From positions 1,243,001 through 1,307,000 of the forward strand of contig NZ_CP159837.1 in NCBI RefSeq assembly GCF_040564635.1: a DNA stretch of 64,000 nt, read 5' to 3'. Shown here piece after piece: positions 1-9,832 of the stretch. Position numbers and translations under genes: made by a program. The stretch is from Planktothricoides raciborskii GIHE-MW2. Its GTDB lineage: Bacteria > Cyanobacteriota > Cyanobacteriia > Cyanobacteriales > Laspinemataceae. Each line of letters opens with the position of its first letter. Position 1 is the stretch's first letter. A model generated the notes under the pieces. That model saw only the letters and a list, made by a program, of their open reading frames with translations, was not told the DNA's origin and ran no database searches.

Positions 1-1596
1 GATCGCTTACAATTAACAGCGGGGGCGGCAATTTTAACCACCACTCTCGGCCCAAATAAAGGGGGAAATTTAACCTTAAATGCCACTGATTTTGTAGAAC
101 TTTTCGGGGGTTCTTTGATGATCACCGGCAGCGGGAATACAGGTGCAGCGGGAGATTTTACCCTGAATACTAATCAGTTAAAAATTCAAGATGGTAGTTT
201 AATTGCGACTTCTCCTACCGCTGCCAGTCAAGGTAGTGGGGGAAATCTCACGGTGAATGCAGGCACAAGCGTGGAAATTAGTAATATTCCACCGGGCAGA
301 CCTGTTCCAGGGGGTTTATTTACCACGACATTGGGGGCTGGAGATGCGGGGGATTTAATGGTAAATACGAGACAATTAGTGTTGCGAGATGGGGCGCAGA
401 TTAACTCCTCTTCCTCCGGTCGGGGAATTGGCGGAAATCTCACGGTGAACGCCACTGAATCTATAGAAATTAATGGAACTACTGCCGATATTTCCTGGAT
501 TAGTGGTTTATATACCAGTTCATCTTTGTTAGATGTGCAAGGATTATCCGGTGCTTCTCCGGCTGGTACTCTGACGGTGAATACAGGGCGATTAAGTATT
601 CTCAATGGCGGCATTATATCCGCAGCCAGTGAGGAAGGTTCCGCAGGCAGTTTACAAATTAATGCTTCGGAATTGTTAGAAATAACGGGAATGACTAATA
701 CAGCGATTCCAGAACTGCAAAAAGCCAGTTCTTTGTTGGCGAATAGTGTTGGTTCTGGAAAAGCCGGAGATTTACTGATTCAAACTGACAAGTTAATTGT
801 GAGCGATCGCGCCTTTATCACGGTGAGTGGAGAAGGGACTGGTAATGCGGGAAACCTGCAAATTTCCGCGAATTCTATTCATTTAAACAATGGCAGTCTC
901 AGGGCTACCACCGCCTCTGGGGAAGGGGGGAATATTTTCTTAAATAGCCAAACTTTGCAGTTAAGAGAAAATAGCAATATTTCCACGGAAGCACGCGGCA
1001 GTGGAAATGGCGGAAATATTAATATCAATTCTCAAATAATTGCTGCCTTAGAAAATAGCGATATTATTGCCAATGCTTCTCAAGGATTTGGGGGTCGAGT
1101 AATAATTGATTCTCAGGGAATTTTTGGCACCCAATTTCGCCAACAACTCACCCCAAACAGTGATATTACTGCTACCTCAAAACTTGGCCCCCAATTTAGC
1201 GGCGTGGTGGAAATTAATACCCCCGATATTGACCCTGGGGCTGGGTTGGTGGAATTACAAACTGAAGTGGTTGACGTGCAAAGTTTAGTCGATCGCGATG
1301 TTTGTGGAAATCCGGGCAATAGCTTCTACATTACTGGACGGGGTGGCTTGCCTCCGCATCCCGACGAACCCCTGAGTAGCGATACCGTTTGGATAGACGA
1401 TCGCGCAGCGGCGCGGATGCGCTTTCGCGCCACTTTTGTCGGGGAAATATCAACCATTAACCCAGAAAAAATTATCGAAGCAACGGGATGGAAGATTGAC
1501 CCTGATGGCCAAATTATTTTAACCGCAAATCAGCCATTTATGCTGCCAAATACCGAATACTGGCGATCGGATCTAAAGTGCCAACAAATAAACTAG
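1..1596 (+). CDS. Filamentous-haemagglutinin-like secreted protein, C-terminal part
   Basis: The reading frame is open from the first base of the window, so this is the 3' part of a longer gene whose start lies upstream. The 531 visible residues are a Gly/Asn/Ser-rich beta-helix repeat of the type seen in two-partner-secretion exoproteins, with recurring GGNLTVNA-like and AGDLLI-like strands. The last 60 residues (EATGWKIDPDGQIILTA and what follows) match the conserved C-terminal tail of cyanobacterial haemagglutinin-domain proteins. Such proteins are exported through an Omp85-type TpsB pore and act at the cell surface in adhesion or aggregation; the export domain is not in view. Near the end, a GC-rich palindromic stretch at 1398-1434 encodes an in-frame insert (around DRAAARMRFRATF) that breaks the repeat pattern. 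Family confident; biological role unknown. Confidence 0.85.
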   Translation, partial: DRLQLTAGAAILTTTLGPNKGGNLTLNATDFVELFGGSLMITGSGNTGAAGDFTLNTNQLKIQDGSLIATSPTAASQGSGGNLTVNAGTSVEISNIPPGRPVPGGLFTTTLGAGDAGDLMVNTRQLVLRDGAQINSSSSGRGIGGNLTVNATESIEINGTTADISWISGLYTSSSLLDVQGLSGASPAGTLTVNTGRLSILNGGIISAASEEGSAGSLQINASELLEITGMTNTAIPELQKASSLLANSVGSGKAGDLLIQTDKLIVSDRAFITVSGEGTGNAGNLQISANSIHLNNGSLRATTASGEGGNIFLNSQTLQLRENSNISTEARGSGNGGNININSQIIAALENSDIIANASQGFGGRVIIDSQGIFGTQFRQQLTPNSDITATSKLGPQFSGVVEINTPDIDPGAGLVELQTEVVDVQSLVDRDVCGNPGNSFYITGRGGLPPHPDEPLSSDTVWIDDRAAARMRFRATFVGEISTINPEKIIEATGWKIDPDGQIILTANQPFMLPNTEYWRSDLKCQQIN

Positions 1597-1702
1597 GCAA
1601 TATAAACTAGGCTAGATAAACTGGCATCGAGTTATAAACCAATCACAACCTCTCAATTAAAATTTGAGCAATTCAGTAAAAAAAATTGCGTGAGGATGTA
1701 CT

Positions 1703-2650
1703 ATGTTATCTGACTCAGTGATGACAAAATCCGCCAAAATATTACTGCCACGCATATTTCTCAGTAGCGCGATCGCACTTTTCTTATTTCCCTTAGTAAT
1801 TTATAGTGGTTTACTATTGCGTCGTCCCCCGCGAACCGCCCAACAAAAACAGTTATTTCCCGGCATTACCTATCAACGGATTGCGGATTTAAATCCGCGT
1901 CCGGTGATGATGCATATTGTCACCATTGACCTGAATGCCCCAGGAATTAAACTGCGAGTAACACCGGGAGAACCGGGAGATGATGGCAAAGATATCCCAG
2001 CCCAAACCACCTCAGAGTTTCTGCAAAAGCATCAGCTACAACTCGCTATCAATGGCAGCTTTTTTTATCCTTGTTATTTTAATCACTTTTGGGATTTTGT
2101 CCCCCAGCGGGGCGATCGCGTTAATGTGATTGGTCAGTTAATTTCCGATGGCATTTTATACAAGGAAGGTAAACCGGGCTGGGGGGTATTATGTGTTTCT
2201 GAATCCGCTGGGGTTTCTATTGCCCCTGCCCATTGTCCCCCTAACACTCGTGAGGCGATCGCCGGTCGAGAAATCATCATCCAAAATGGTCAACCTGTGG
2301 CGATCGCTAAACCGAAAAAAAATAGCGATCGCCACAAACCATATCCGCGAACCGTCGTGGCAATAGATCGCCTGGGGGAGAAATTATGGTTCATCTTAGT
2401 GGATGGTCGTCAACGGAATTATAGCGCCGGTCTAACCCTTCCTGAATTAACCGAAATTCTCTTAAATATGGGAGTTGATGCAGCCCTAAACTTAGATGGG
2501 GGTGGGTCTACTACCCTGGCGATCGCTGATGGCAAAAAGACTCGATTATTAAATTCGCCCATTGATGCCCGAATTCCCATGCGAGAACGGGCGATCGCCA
2601 ACCATATTGGGATTTATACCTCACCCCAATCATCCCATCAAAAACCATAG
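1703..2650 (+). CDS. Phosphodiester glycosidase family (NAGPA/DUF2233) protein
   Basis: A 315-residue protein with one N-terminal membrane segment (about residues 15-38) followed by an exported domain. The domain has the marks of the NAGPA-like family (N-acetylglucosamine-1-phosphodiester alpha-N-acetylglucosaminidase fold): INGSFFYP near residue 117, a central region with PYPRTVVAID, and the signature NLDGGGSTTLAI near residue 265. These enzymes cleave sugar phosphodiesters; in bacteria they are linked to envelope polysaccharide or teichoic-type polymers, but the substrate here is unknown. The start is supported by GAGG seven bases upstream of the ATG; a second ATG six codons later is possible. 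The gene converges on the cpc operon, whose terminator begins 43 bp after its stop. Confidence 0.8.
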   Translation: MLSDSVMTKSAKILLPRIFLSSAIALFLFPLVIYSGLLLRRPPRTAQQKQLFPGITYQRIADLNPRPVMMHIVTIDLNAPGIKLRVTPGEPGDDGKDIPAQTTSEFLQKHQLQLAINGSFFYPCYFNHFWDFVPQRGDRVNVIGQLISDGILYKEGKPGWGVLCVSESAGVSIAPAHCPPNTREAIAGREIIIQNGQPVAIAKPKKNSDRHKPYPRTVVAIDRLGEKLWFILVDGRQRNYSAGLTLPELTEILLNMGVDAALNLDGGGSTTLAIADGKKTRLLNSPIDARIPMRERAIANHIGIYTSPQSSHQKP

Positions 2651-2670
2651 ACTGAAAATCAGCCAATTAA

Positions 2671-2726
2671 AAAATCAAAAAAAATCAAAAAAATCAGAGG
2701 GGTTAACAAATGTTAACCCCTCTGAT
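2671..2726 (-). terminator. Rho-independent terminator of the cpc operon
   Basis: A 16-bp perfect inverted repeat (arms 2693-2708 and 2711-2726, core AGAGGGGTTAACA) sits just after the cpcD stop. Read on the minus strand it is followed by a long T-rich tract (2671-2692), the classic layout of a strong intrinsic terminator. On the plus strand there is no T-run after the hairpin, so it should act mainly on the phycocyanin transcript and not on the converging glycosidase gene. Confidence 0.9.
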
Positions 2727-2749
2727 TCAACACATCAAAACAATGTGAT

Positions 2750-3004
2750 TTAATTTTCTGCCGCAGACTCAGGACTTGTCACCGGATGAATACTCACAAT
2801 TGTGCCACCCAAACGGGTAATCCGGCGCATTTCATCATTCATCCGAGAATAGGGAACAGTGATGAAAACACTCGATCCTTGACGAATCGCATGATTTTGG
2901 AGATCCGTTTGGTCATTTTGACGCAACCCGGTCACTTCATAGCGAAATAAACGATTAGCCCCAATGACATTAGCTTGATTGCCACCAGCAACTTGTCCCA
3001 GCAT
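2750..3004 (-). CDS. cpcD: Phycocyanin-associated rod-capping linker CpcD
   Basis: The 84-residue protein has the size and motifs of the small rod-terminating linker of the phycobilisome (FRYEVTGLRQND, ITVPYSRMNDEMRRI, LGGTIVSI). CpcD caps the membrane-distal end of the phycocyanin rod and limits its length. It is a stand-alone version of the CpcD-like domain found at the C-terminus of CpcC, which lies 189 bp upstream in the same operon. It is the last gene before the operon terminator. No anomaly seen. Confidence 0.95.
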   Translation of the reverse strand: MLGQVAGGNQANVIGANRLFRYEVTGLRQNDQTDLQNHAIRQGSSVFITVPYSRMNDEMRRITRLGGTIVSIHPVTSPESAAEN

Positions 3005-3193
3005 AAAAATTTTCCAATCCTAAGTTTTCTCTAGTTAAACAGGTAAGATGATGCTGACTTTTTCCTGGATAATTCTGCATCAATGATTGCCGGTAATCAT
3101 AGCGGTTAATCATGCCATCAATGCCATAAATTTCCCGGTCAATCATCCATCCAACTTCAGATAGTCTGATAATCTGACAATCAGATAATCTGA

Positions 3194-4066
3194 TTAAATT
3201 GCCGTAATGCTGGCAATTTTGCCACCTTGCTTCAGAATGGTCTGAATTTGCTTGGAAAGCTGGTTGTAAGGCACCACATAAACTTTGCTGCTGCGGCGAA
3301 CCTTGGGATAACCTGCTTTCACAAAGCCAGTGGCTTCAATGCGATAAACTTGGCCTTCTTGACCAAAGCCCACAAATGCACCGCCCACAAAGCTATTCGG
3401 TGCGGAGTTTTGGCTGACACGGTATGCCCAAGCATCATTATTGCTGCCAGAAGGAGCCACAATTGTGGTCGTGCTGTTTTGACCCAGTTCGCGAGCTAAA
3501 CGGGGGCTGTTGCCTTCTAATTGAGCGCGATCGCTGTTAGCATAACCACGATACAACCGGAACATCCGATTAAAGCCCACAGTTTTTTGACCCAATTGAG
3601 TCGAAAACCCGCGATAGTAAGGAACGATACTATCGCCAAAATTGTCTTCATATTCAGGAGAATCAATATAGGAGTCGATCTCCGCATCAAAGCCTTGATT
3701 TTGATAAAGATCGAGATGATAAACAACTTCAGACTCATCATAAGGACTGCGACCCAACAAATGCTTATAGTTGAGTTCAATCACGCGAGTTTGGAAATTG
3801 TTGTACAAAAACTTTTCTTTATAAAGATCGGACTTCGCCACACAGCGCACAAAATCCCGCACCGTAATACTGCCATTTTTCAGCAGAGATTCGGCATTAA
3901 CTAAACGTTCAGATGCCATCACATAGTCATTACCTAACACCTGACGATACACAGCCCGAATGACTGCTTCAACATCTTCTGGGCTCCAATTGGGACGAAG
4001 CTCAACAACTGGTGCGTCACTGTAGGGAGAAGTTCCCAAGCGAGATGCGGCTACTGTTACTGCCAT
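3194..4066 (-). CDS. cpcC: Phycocyanin-associated rod linker polypeptide CpcC
   Basis: A 290-residue rod linker (about 32 kDa). Residues 1-180 form the phycobilisome linker domain ([49 protein letters not shown]). Residues 230-290 form a CpcD-like domain ([34 protein letters not shown]). It fills the centre of phycocyanin hexamers and joins discs into rods. It is third in cpcBACD and is separated from cpcA by 357 bp containing a large hairpin that probably lowers linker output relative to the phycocyanin subunits. Only one cpcC copy is visible, whereas some cyanobacteria have two in tandem. Confidence 0.95.
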   Translation of the reverse strand: MAVTVAASRLGTSPYSDAPVVELRPNWSPEDVEAVIRAVYRQVLGNDYVMASERLVNAESLLKNGSITVRDFVRCVAKSDLYKEKFLYNNFQTRVIELNYKHLLGRSPYDESEVVYHLDLYQNQGFDAEIDSYIDSPEYEDNFGDSIVPYYRGFSTQLGQKTVGFNRMFRLYRGYANSDRAQLEGNSPRLARELGQNSTTTIVAPSGSNNDAWAYRVSQNSAPNSFVGGAFVGFGQEGQVYRIEATGFVKAGYPKVRRSSKVYVVPYNQLSKQIQTILKQGGKIASITAI

Positions 4067-4333
4067 ATTATTAATTTCCTCATCAAAACAATTATCTAGT
4101 GGATGACCTTTAACTGGCTATTTTAGTGATGCCATAGTCATCATCAAAGGCAAGAATTAATTAACCCAAATTCTATTTGGGCTATTTGGGCATCAAGATG
4201 CAATCTGTTTAACCTGTGTTGAACCTGTGAACCTGACATCTAAATTCAGTATGCGATTTATCTGAAAATTTTCGATGTTTTCTGATAGATTTAGGCCAAA
4301 TTTTGATTATTTAATTGCATCCAAATACTGAGT

Positions 4334-4398
4334 ATGTCCGGACGGATGTGTAACTGCTACTAGGTTTACCAGCAGTAGCTTCATATCTTTCCGGACAT
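4334..4398 (-). promoter_or_regulatory. Large hairpin between cpcA and cpcC
   Basis: Outer arms TCCGGACAT (4390-4398) and its complement (4334-4342) enclose an inner imperfect hairpin built on CTACTGCTGG pairing with CCTAGTAGCAG. There is no long U-run after it on the minus strand. It therefore looks like an attenuating or mRNA-stabilising element, not a full terminator. Such an element after cpcBA would give the usual excess of phycocyanin subunits over linkers; that role is inference. Confidence 0.6.
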
Positions 4399-4423
4399 CT
4401 CTTTAAAATAACGGCAAAACCAA

Positions 4424-4912
4424 TTAGCTCAGAGCATTGATGGCGTAGTCGAGGTAAGCATTGGCTTCAACCGCAGCTTGACCGCTCAGACCATGATTGC
4501 CTTTGATGTACTTGAGAGCTTCAACGTACCAGCTAGGAGACAGTTCAAAGGTGGTGTTGATTTCATCAATACCAGCCAACAGGTAGTCATCCATTGGGCC
4601 GGTGCCACCGCAAATCAAGCAGTAAGTCACCATCCGCAGGTAGTAACCGATGTCACGAGCGCACTTGGACTTGCCGGTTTCGGTGGAAGCGTAGTTAGCA
4701 CCTTGCATGGAGGTGGTGTAGGGGAACTTGTTGTACACCGCTTGAGCCGCGCCATTGATCAGGTTTTGAGCATTGTTGGTCAGAGCGCGAGCAGCTTCCA
4801 TGCTGGCGGCGGCACGCTTGAAGCGACCGTCAACAGCTTGCAGTTCAGTATTGCTCAGAAAACGGCCTTGAGAATCTGCGGCAGAAATGGCTTCTGTGAT
4901 TGGGGTCTTCAT
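4424..4912 (-). CDS. cpcA: C-phycocyanin alpha subunit
   Basis: The 162-residue protein is textbook CpcA: start [20 protein letters not shown], bilin-binding cysteine in the motif [10 protein letters not shown] (Cys84 equivalent), and end [10 protein letters not shown]. It carries one phycocyanobilin and pairs with CpcB to build (alpha-beta)6 hexamers of the phycobilisome rods on the thylakoid surface. It lies 135 bp downstream of cpcB in the same transcript. A GGAGAT-type ribosome binding site precedes the ATG. No anomaly. Confidence 0.98.
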   Translation of the reverse strand: MKTPITEAISAADSQGRFLSNTELQAVDGRFKRAAASMEAARALTNNAQNLINGAAQAVYNKFPYTTSMQGANYASTETGKSKCARDIGYYLRMVTYCLICGGTGPMDDYLLAGIDEINTTFELSPSWYVEALKYIKGNHGLSGQAAVEANAYLDYAINALS

Positions 4913-5047
4913 GTTGAGAACTATCTCCTTGTGATGATGATTTGCTGAATTTTGATTAGCCTTGAATTAAATCAATCGGCTAATAATTGTGTGAAATCTT
5001 TGGTGATTTCCGATGCTGTTGCTAAAGCAGGACTTTGGTCCGGCAGA

Positions 5048-5566
5048 TTAAGCAACCGCAGCAGCAGCGCGATCGAAGTAGGTAGCCACTTCAGACATCA
5101 GGGCGCTGCAATCGCCAGGAGTGATACCAGCAGGATCGTTAGCGATCTGGATAGCGGCATCTTTCATTTTGCTGACCCCGTTAGCCACAGAAGCTCCAGG
5201 TACACCTAAAGCTTGGTAGGTTTCACGCAGACCATTCAAGCAGCGGTCATCGAGCACACTGGCGTCACCAGCAATGGTGGCGTAGGTGACGTAACGCAAG
5301 ATGATTTCCATGTCGCGCAAGCAAGCAGCCATACGACGGCTGGTGTAGGCGTTTCCACCGGGAGCGATCAGTTGGGGTTGCTCGGCGAACAGAGCGCGGG
5401 CAGCGGCAGCGACGATGGTGGAAGCATTGCTGGTGATCCGGTTGACGGTATCCAGACGCTTGTTGGCGTTGGAAACCATAGCAGACAGAGCATCTAATTG
5501 AGCGGTGCTCAGGAATTCACCGCGAGCATCAGCTTGGGAAACCACTCTTGCGAATGCGTCTAGCAT
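5048..5566 (-). CDS. cpcB: C-phycocyanin beta subunit
   Basis: The 172-residue protein matches CpcB. The two bilin cysteines are visible: Cys82 in [13 protein letters not shown], and Cys153 in [21 protein letters not shown]. The asparagine that is gamma-N-methylated in the family lies in the NAYTSRR segment. It is the first gene of the operon and carries two phycocyanobilins. The start [13 protein letters not shown] is preceded by AGGAG on the minus strand. Its long upstream leader suggests strong, regulated expression. Confidence 0.98.
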   Translation of the reverse strand: MLDAFARVVSQADARGEFLSTAQLDALSAMVSNANKRLDTVNRITSNASTIVAAAARALFAEQPQLIAPGGNAYTSRRMAACLRDMEIILRYVTYATIAGDASVLDDRCLNGLRETYQALGVPGASVANGVSKMKDAAIQIANDPAGITPGDCSALMSEVATYFDRAAAAVA

Positions 5567-5890
5567 TTACTAAATCTCCTATGTTAATTGGATTGGTATC
5601 GAGTTAAAGTTTTTTTTCTGGCAACAGATTCAGACTTGTTTAATCCAGAGGTCTGGACAGAGATCGTGTTTCCGATTGACTGTCTTCTGTTGTCGTTATC
5701 CAGTTGACCACTGGTTTCTGGAACAGAAACCGGGAAATTAAAACTGGCTTCAGAGAATTATGAGAGTCTTTTCCTCTTTTATGAGATGGAAAAAATTCTC
5801 TCAATTCAGGTCTGGGTAATAATTTACCTTTTTTTCTGACCTATTAGGCAATGACTATACAACGGAATTTATGATTTTTATATTAAGTTT
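5567..5890 (-). promoter_or_regulatory. cpc operon leader and probable promoter region
   Basis: The stretch upstream of cpcB holds no gene. It contains leader hairpins, including GGTTTCTG-GAA-CAGAAACC (5713-5731) and a longer AGAGAATT...AATTCTCT pairing (5752-5801). A candidate -10 element TATAGT lies on the minus strand at 5854-5859, which would give a leader of about 280 nt. Long 5' leaders are known for cpc promoters. No clear -35 box is visible, so the promoter position is tentative. Confidence 0.4.
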
Positions 5891-5892
5891 TA

Positions 5893-6057
5893 TTACAAAA
5901 ATTTGTGGCGATCGGCGTAAGTAAAAATGCTCTCCTCAGAGGTGATGCTGAAGCGATCGCCCACCGTCTCAAACCCTCGATCTTCCGTCATATATAAGGT
6001 TGGCCAAGATTCTCCGTAAGTATCCTTACTTACTGCCCAAGATAGGCGACGGGGATT
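5893..6057 (-). pseudogene. Possible coding remnant upstream of cpc promoter
   Basis: On the minus strand 54 codons are open (ending at TAA 5893-5895) and read like the C-terminus of a protein (SWPTLYMTEDRGFETVGDRF), but there is a stop directly upstream and no start with a ribosome binding site. I do not recognise the family. It may be a decayed gene end or a chance frame. From 6058 to 6402 there are only short repeats (GATTTTAGAGGG three times, a palindromic GGTGCGTTACC-type element) and no supportable gene. Confidence 0.2.
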
Positions 6058-6402
6058 TTAAGGGTGATTTTAGAGGGGATTTTAGAGGGGATTTATGGAA
6101 TTCAGATCATCATGTTGGGATATCAATGACTGCTGATTCCGGCATTTTGGCAAGGCGATCGGCATAAACAGGAAAAGTGAATAATTTCAGAACGATCGGC
6201 AGCTAATCCACATTGTATGGGTGCGTTACCGAAATGCCTCCGGCACGCGACCAGATCGGAAAGGCACCCTATTGATACAGGCTTTGCGTAAGTCCTGATA
6301 TAGTAAGGGTTCAGATTATTTGATCGACGAGCATTTTTGGCTTCTAATTCCACTGGAATTTCCAGATATATTAATTATAGGTTTTAATTATAGGTTTTCT
6401 TT

Positions 6403-9400
6403 TTATTTTTCCGGGGCGATCGGCATTCTTGGCGGCGCAGTTTTCCACATTAAATCTATTTCTTCCGGGGTTAAACCATAAGCTTGATTAACTAAATCAG
6501 CAAGACGATATTCCAGGGTCAAGGCTTCTGCTTGACGGGCTTGAATATCCGGGGCATAATCTTGATAAACTTGCCGCAGTTCTTTCAGGGCAGAGGGACT
6601 CATACCGCCCGATGATTTGGGTTGGCGCTTTTTCACTTCTTGAATAAAATCATTTTCTTCTAAGTTAGCAAACTCTTCCAGTTTTTCACCAGGTTTATCA
6701 ATTTTTTGCTCAACTTGTAACCAGTCCAGTACCTCTTTATAAGCAGTTTGGTTGGCTTGGGTGATTTCAATCAAACGGCTAACAATCGGTTCCACTTGTT
6801 CGCGGATTTGTGCGGTGGGTGGGGCGATCGGAAAATCCACCATAATATCTCCACGGGGAGTCACCGCATCACCAATCATTTTGGGAAATATTTGATGAGC
6901 GATCCACCATCCTAATGCAGAATTTAAGCAGCCACAAAGATATAATTCATATTTAGCAATCAGAAACACTTTATTATTGGCAAAATAACCCTGAGTATCG
7001 ATCGCATACGCTGGAAAAGTATTAATTTCTTGATAGATAATTTTCGGCTGTTCAAACATCTGCCAATAATCAACGGCATCTTGAATTTCATACCATTGAT
7101 AGCTTCCGGTTTTTCTTCCTAGCCATTCCCCATCCTGATTTGTATGCCAATCTTTAGGACGAGGTTCTAATTTTTTTCGACACTGACTTAGATGGGCTTT
7201 TACTGCCGGATAAGCATCAATATCAATCCCTCGTTTTGTAAAAATTAACCACAAATTTTGCCAATCGGGACTCCAGCGTTTAATATCGCGACCCCGTAAA
7301 AAAGGCTTAATCACTTCAGCGGATTTAGGGTCAGCTTTAACCAGACGATTTTTCGTCGTCTCATCAATCAAAAACGCTTCATTAAACCCGGTTAATATCC
7401 CCCGATAAGGCTTAACTCCAGCAAACTCTTTCAGGGGAATACCCACGCGCTGAATTTTTTCCATTAATGCTTCAACTTCTGGCCGTTCCAAACTCCAAGC
7501 ATCCGCAGAAAACCGCGACCAAGCAACCGGATAACTTTCTTGCTGCACATATTGAGTCAAATTAATATCCGCTAATTTTTCTCTAGGAACTGGACAAACT
7601 TGCACATACTTTTCCCCGGAACCTTGGGGATCTAATCGTTTCCGTAACCCCACAATACAAGGAAAAGTATCCGCATCCTCAAAAATTGGGGCATGACCAA
7701 AATCAACAATTTCCTCAAATACGCTATTTTCCACAAAAAACCGCCGTAACGGTTCCCCATATCCTGCCCGCAACCATTTATTTGTCACAATATAAGAAAG
7801 CACTCCCCCCGGTTTCAAAATATTTATCCCTTGCTCATAAAAATAAGCATATAAATCCGCTACCCCATCATAAGACTGATATTTTTTTTGCAAATAAGGC
7901 TTAATTGGCGATAACAATTCTTGGCGCACATAAGGCGGATTACCGATCGCCACATCAAACCCACCATCCGCAAACACTTCGGGAAATTCTGCCTGCCAAT
8001 TAAAAGCCCGTTCTGCCACTTCCGGGTCATCCACAAGAGAATTACCAACTTTAATATTGCCATCTAAATCCGTCAGGGTTTTCCCTTTTTCCGCTGTTTT
8101 CAACCAGAGAGAAAGCTTGGTAATTTCCACCGACTCAGGGGACAAGTCCACTCCATAGATATTCTGGTTTAAAATTGTCCGGTTCAAATCAAACAAACTG
8201 CGCTGACCGACAATTTCTGCATCCTTTTTCCCGCCAGTTTCTAAACTGGCTAACGCTTGATTGACTCGTTCATATTCCCGCAGCAAATACTCAAAAGCCG
8301 CAATTAAAAAAGCCCCGGATCCACAAGCCGGATCGATCACTCTGGTTTTCTTCAAAACCTCATCCCGGTAGGTTTCCCAAAACTGAATTTCTGCTTGCTG
8401 CCGTTTCTTAGTTGCCCGTGGGGAAATTTGCTCTAATTGGAGGCGATCGCGGATTTCCTGTTCCTGTTTTTTCAGATAACCACCCAGGGCAACCTCAACA
8501 ATATATTGAGTAATAAAAGCCGGGGTATAAAATACCCCTTGGGTCTTGCGTTTTCCTTTTTTCTGATTATATTCTTGCCCGGTAGCTTCTGCTTTTAACT
8601 CCTCTAAATCCGTCACGGACTGCTCAAATATCCGCCCCAGGATATCAACAGAAACCTCCGTATCAAAATCATAGCGAGTTAACTGCTTAATTTGACCACA
8701 AAGAATATTCGGAACGGTCAACTGTTCATCTAACAGGGGGTCAACTTCAAATAACCCGCCATTATAACCAGAAATCGGCGGATTTTCATTGCCTTTATCT
8801 ACCCAACGAAACACCGCTTTGTAATTTTCCCAAATCGGTCGGGGATTATAGGGATCTTGGTGATCGTGGGCTTGCATAATGGTTTTTGCTGGCAATAACC
8901 CCTTATCCTCGCAAAAGGCAATAAACAAAATCCGGTCTAAAGTTTTTTGGGCTTTTTCGATTAGCAGGCGATCGCGATCAGGCAGGTCTTTTGGCCCCGA
9001 AAAGCGAAAATGCTTCACCAATTGCCCGCGAATCTCCTTATATTCTTGATACAGTTGCTTAGTAATACTTTCTTGCACCTCATTGGACTCAGCCAATAGG
9101 CGATCGATCACCGAAGGGCGATCGGATTTCACCCCCAGAAAATTTTGCCGACAGAAAATAAAATAAAACCGCTTAAACTCTTGAATATCCTCTAAATCAA
9201 CCAGACGAAACCGCTCATAATAAGCCGGAGTTTTACTGGTATAATATAAGCGCAACTCCCGATAATTAGAAACAATCACCCAGCGACAATCTGGAGTATA
9301 ATTTGCATAGCGCCAGCCCTGTTCCACCGCTGACTCTTTGCGACCCGAAGGAGGGCGATCTAAATCTTCTTTTGCGCCTTTTAACTCAATCGGTGCGATA

Positions 9401-9756
9401 ACTTTTCCTTCTAGCTTAATTTTGTCTTTTTTCCCTGCGGAAGCCGTAAAAAAACCCAAAGCCGCATCTGCCGAACCACCCCCATCCGATATAGTCGTTT
9501 CCGCGTGAATTTCCCAGGCTTTACCCCCACCGGAAATCACCGAAACATAGCCCAAAACTCGCTGAAAAATATCCGTCAGAAATTCCCCATGTAAAGAAAC
9601 TTCTTTAATTTCATTCAGCGTCCCTGCTTTTAGTGGTTCAAGCCACTTTTTAACCAGGGCATGACGTTGGTCTAAGTCTTGGGGAAAAGTAAAATTGCGG
9701 ATGGCATTATTCAGAGTTTTGGGGTGAAATAAAGGATGGGTAATTTTATTAGTCAT
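6403..9756 (-). CDS. Eco57I-type restriction-modification enzyme (type IIG-like)
   Basis: A single 1117-residue polypeptide combines nuclease and adenine methyltransferase features. The N-terminal 200 residues hold a PD-(D/E)XK-like core (IAPIELKGAKEDLD near 122-135, then KESAVEQGWRYA). Next comes an N6-adenine methyltransferase with motif I DPACGSGAFLIAAFEYL (about residue 475) and motif IV IGNPPYVRQE (about 605), then a target-recognition region and a C-terminal coiled segment. This order is that of type IIG/Eco57I-class enzymes, which methylate and cut DNA without a separate specificity subunit. XisI and XisH homologues lie just upstream in the same orientation (76 bp gap). A BREX-type PglX methylase is a less likely alternative because the nuclease-like N-terminus is present. 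The target site cannot be predicted. Confidence 0.85.
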   Translation of the reverse strand: MTNKITHPLFHPKTLNNAIRNFTFPQDLDQRHALVKKWLEPLKAGTLNEIKEVSLHGEFLTDIFQRVLGYVSVISGGGKAWEIHAETTISDGGGSADAALGFFTASAGKKDKIKLEGKVIAPIELKGAKEDLDRPPSGRKESAVEQGWRYANYTPDCRWVIVSNYRELRLYYTSKTPAYYERFRLVDLEDIQEFKRFYFIFCRQNFLGVKSDRPSVIDRLLAESNEVQESITKQLYQEYKEIRGQLVKHFRFSGPKDLPDRDRLLIEKAQKTLDRILFIAFCEDKGLLPAKTIMQAHDHQDPYNPRPIWENYKAVFRWVDKGNENPPISGYNGGLFEVDPLLDEQLTVPNILCGQIKQLTRYDFDTEVSVDILGRIFEQSVTDLEELKAEATGQEYNQKKGKRKTQGVFYTPAFITQYIVEVALGGYLKKQEQEIRDRLQLEQISPRATKKRQQAEIQFWETYRDEVLKKTRVIDPACGSGAFLIAAFEYLLREYERVNQALASLETGGKKDAEIVGQRSLFDLNRTILNQNIYGVDLSPESVEITKLSLWLKTAEKGKTLTDLDGNIKVGNSLVDDPEVAERAFNWQAEFPEVFADGGFDVAIGNPPYVRQELLSPIKPYLQKKYQSYDGVADLYAYFYEQGINILKPGGVLSYIVTNKWLRAGYGEPLRRFFVENSVFEEIVDFGHAPIFEDADTFPCIVGLRKRLDPQGSGEKYVQVCPVPREKLADINLTQYVQQESYPVAWSRFSADAWSLERPEVEALMEKIQRVGIPLKEFAGVKPYRGILTGFNEAFLIDETTKNRLVKADPKSAEVIKPFLRGRDIKRWSPDWQNLWLIFTKRGIDIDAYPAVKAHLSQCRKKLEPRPKDWHTNQDGEWLGRKTGSYQWYEIQDAVDYWQMFEQPKIIYQEINTFPAYAIDTQGYFANNKVFLIAKYELYLCGCLNSALGWWIAHQIFPKMIGDAVTPRGDIMVDFPIAPPTAQIREQVEPIVSRLIEITQANQTAYKEVLDWLQVEQKIDKPGEKLEEFANLEENDFIQEVKKRQPKSSGGMSPSALKELRQVYQDYAPDIQARQAEALTLEYRLADLVNQAYGLTPEEIDLMWKTAPPRMPIAPEK

Positions 9757-9832
9757 AGCTAAGATTTAACTGCTTGGTCTTATTGTAATCTTCTTTATGT
9801 CCTTAGTCTCTTTGTGGTGTTTATTATTTACA

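Noticed and set aside
228-614. Antisense frame within the haemagglutinin-like gene
   Set aside because: Shadow of the repetitive beta-helix coding sequence; no start signals.
6123-6353. 76-aa minus-strand frame upstream of the restriction gene
   Set aside because: No ribosome binding site, no protein-like pattern, and it overlaps a palindromic GGTGCGTTACC-type repeat.
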